A DNA stretch of 15,436 nucleotides from Chlamydiota bacterium (GTDB taxonomy: Bacteria > Chlamydiota > Chlamydiia > Chlamydiales > SM23-39), in NCBI GenBank assembly GCA_021772165.1, contig JAJFMM010000201.1, positions 1 through 15,436 of the forward strand. Direction: 5' to 3'. Below are positions 14,917 to 15,436 of this stretch, one piece after another. Numbering within the stretch: position 1 is the first letter of the stretch; every line of letters starts with the position of its first letter. A program made the position numbers and the translations under genes. The notes under the pieces were generated by a model, which saw nothing but the letters and a program-made list of their open reading frames with translations, made no database searches and was not told where the DNA came from.

Positions 14917-15435
14917 TTAAGCTCTGTTGTAGATTTCAAAGAATTTTTGATTTACAAAGTCGTAATATTCGGGAGCGATATGAAAAAAGGATACATCGTC
15001 TCTTATTTCAGGAAGTAAAACTCCATTGGCATCTGAAAAATCGTTATATACATCGATAAACTCAAATCCATAGGCGGGGCAAAGAGCTCGTAAACGGTCG
15101 TTTAGTATGGCTGTAGCTTTTGCCCGAAGTTCAATTGGGCCGGTGTAAGGAGGCACGGGAGAGCCTACATCAGTTGATGGGGGAAGAACGTTATAGACTA
15201 TCTTGAGTAGATCGGGATAGTTTTGCGTCGTTATTTGGAGTGAATTCATATAATTGATTACTAGAGTTTCAATGACTTCATCTAAATTTCTTTTCAATGC
15301 GACTAATTGGTTGTCAATATGCCAACCGATGTCAATTTGCCCAAAAGAGAAGAGAATAGCATCTCCGTTTTCAATAGGAACGCTAGATAGATCAAAGGGC
15401 TCATGTCCCACTCGATGCATCGTTCTACCCCCGCC
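14917..15435 (-). CDS. SGNH/GDSL-like hydrolase (tandem copy 2), 5' end outside window
   Basis: The 3' part only: 172 codons are visible and the frame is open to the right edge. The Met at 15420 is internal, because it aligns with Met46 of copy 1 in the shared MHRVG motif and five more codons precede it. Shared blocks with copy 1 include GDAI, FGQIDIGWHI, MNSL, KIVYNVLPP, PPYTG, FEFIDVYNDF and a C-terminal FHIA that aligns the catalytic His candidate with His222 of copy 1. The GDS serine block would lie outside the window, so activity cannot be judged. The tandem arrangement indicates a duplication, with clear divergence since. Function as for copy 1, equally uncertain. Confidence 0.55.
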   Translation of the reverse strand, partial: GGGRTMHRVGHEPFDLSSVPIENGDAILFSFGQIDIGWHIDNQLVALKRNLDEVIETLVINYMNSLQITTQNYPDLLKIVYNVLPPSTDVGSPVPPYTGPIELRAKATAILNDRLRALCPAYGFEFIDVYNDFSDANGVLLPEIRDDVSFFHIAPEYYDFVNQKFFEIYNRA

Positions 15436-15436
15436 A

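Overview
The window looks like part of the chromosome of a member of the Chlamydiota, probably an environmental (non-Chlamydiaceae) lineage. The main reasons are a double-length ThyX of the type known from Chlamydia trachomatis, two adjacent TyrP-family aromatic amino acid permeases, and a hemB next to thyX. This is inference from gene content and no species can be named. The DNA is densely coded: no gene-free stretch exceeds about 125 bases, and I see no tRNA, rRNA, CRISPR array, insertion sequence or phage gene.

Left part (1-2900). The window opens inside a YjbH/GfcD-type outer-membrane exopolysaccharide protein on the + strand, which has no start here because its reading frame is open to the window edge. 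It converges with hemB (porphobilinogen synthase) on the - strand. A 69-base divergent gap then separates hemB from thyX.

Central part (2901-8940). thyX, two tyrP paralogues and uvrB lie head to tail on the + strand. Junctions are a 4-base overlap, a 10-base gap and a 14-base overlap, so they form a tight probable operon joining dTMP synthesis, aromatic amino acid import and nucleotide excision repair. The functions are not obviously linked.

Right-central part (8947-13085). pgm and glgP form a two-gene unit on the - strand with a 2-base gap. Together they turn storage glucan into glucose 1-phosphate and then glucose 6-phosphate. GlgP is the DUF3417-bearing alpha-glucan phosphorylase type, not the classical glycogen phosphorylase.

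Right end (13209-15436). An NAD-dependent sugar-nucleotide epimerase/4,6-dehydratase-like gene on the + strand converges, with a 13-base 3' overlap, on two tandem paralogous SGNH/GDSL-like hydrolase genes on the - strand. The distal copy is cut by the window edge. This end looks like the edge of a surface-glycan region.

The most notable observation is that the two halves of ThyX have complementary broken copies of the ThyX signature motif, which suggests one composite active site built from both halves. I found no clear new multi-gene system. The tandem SGNH pair beside the epimerase is the least characterised part.
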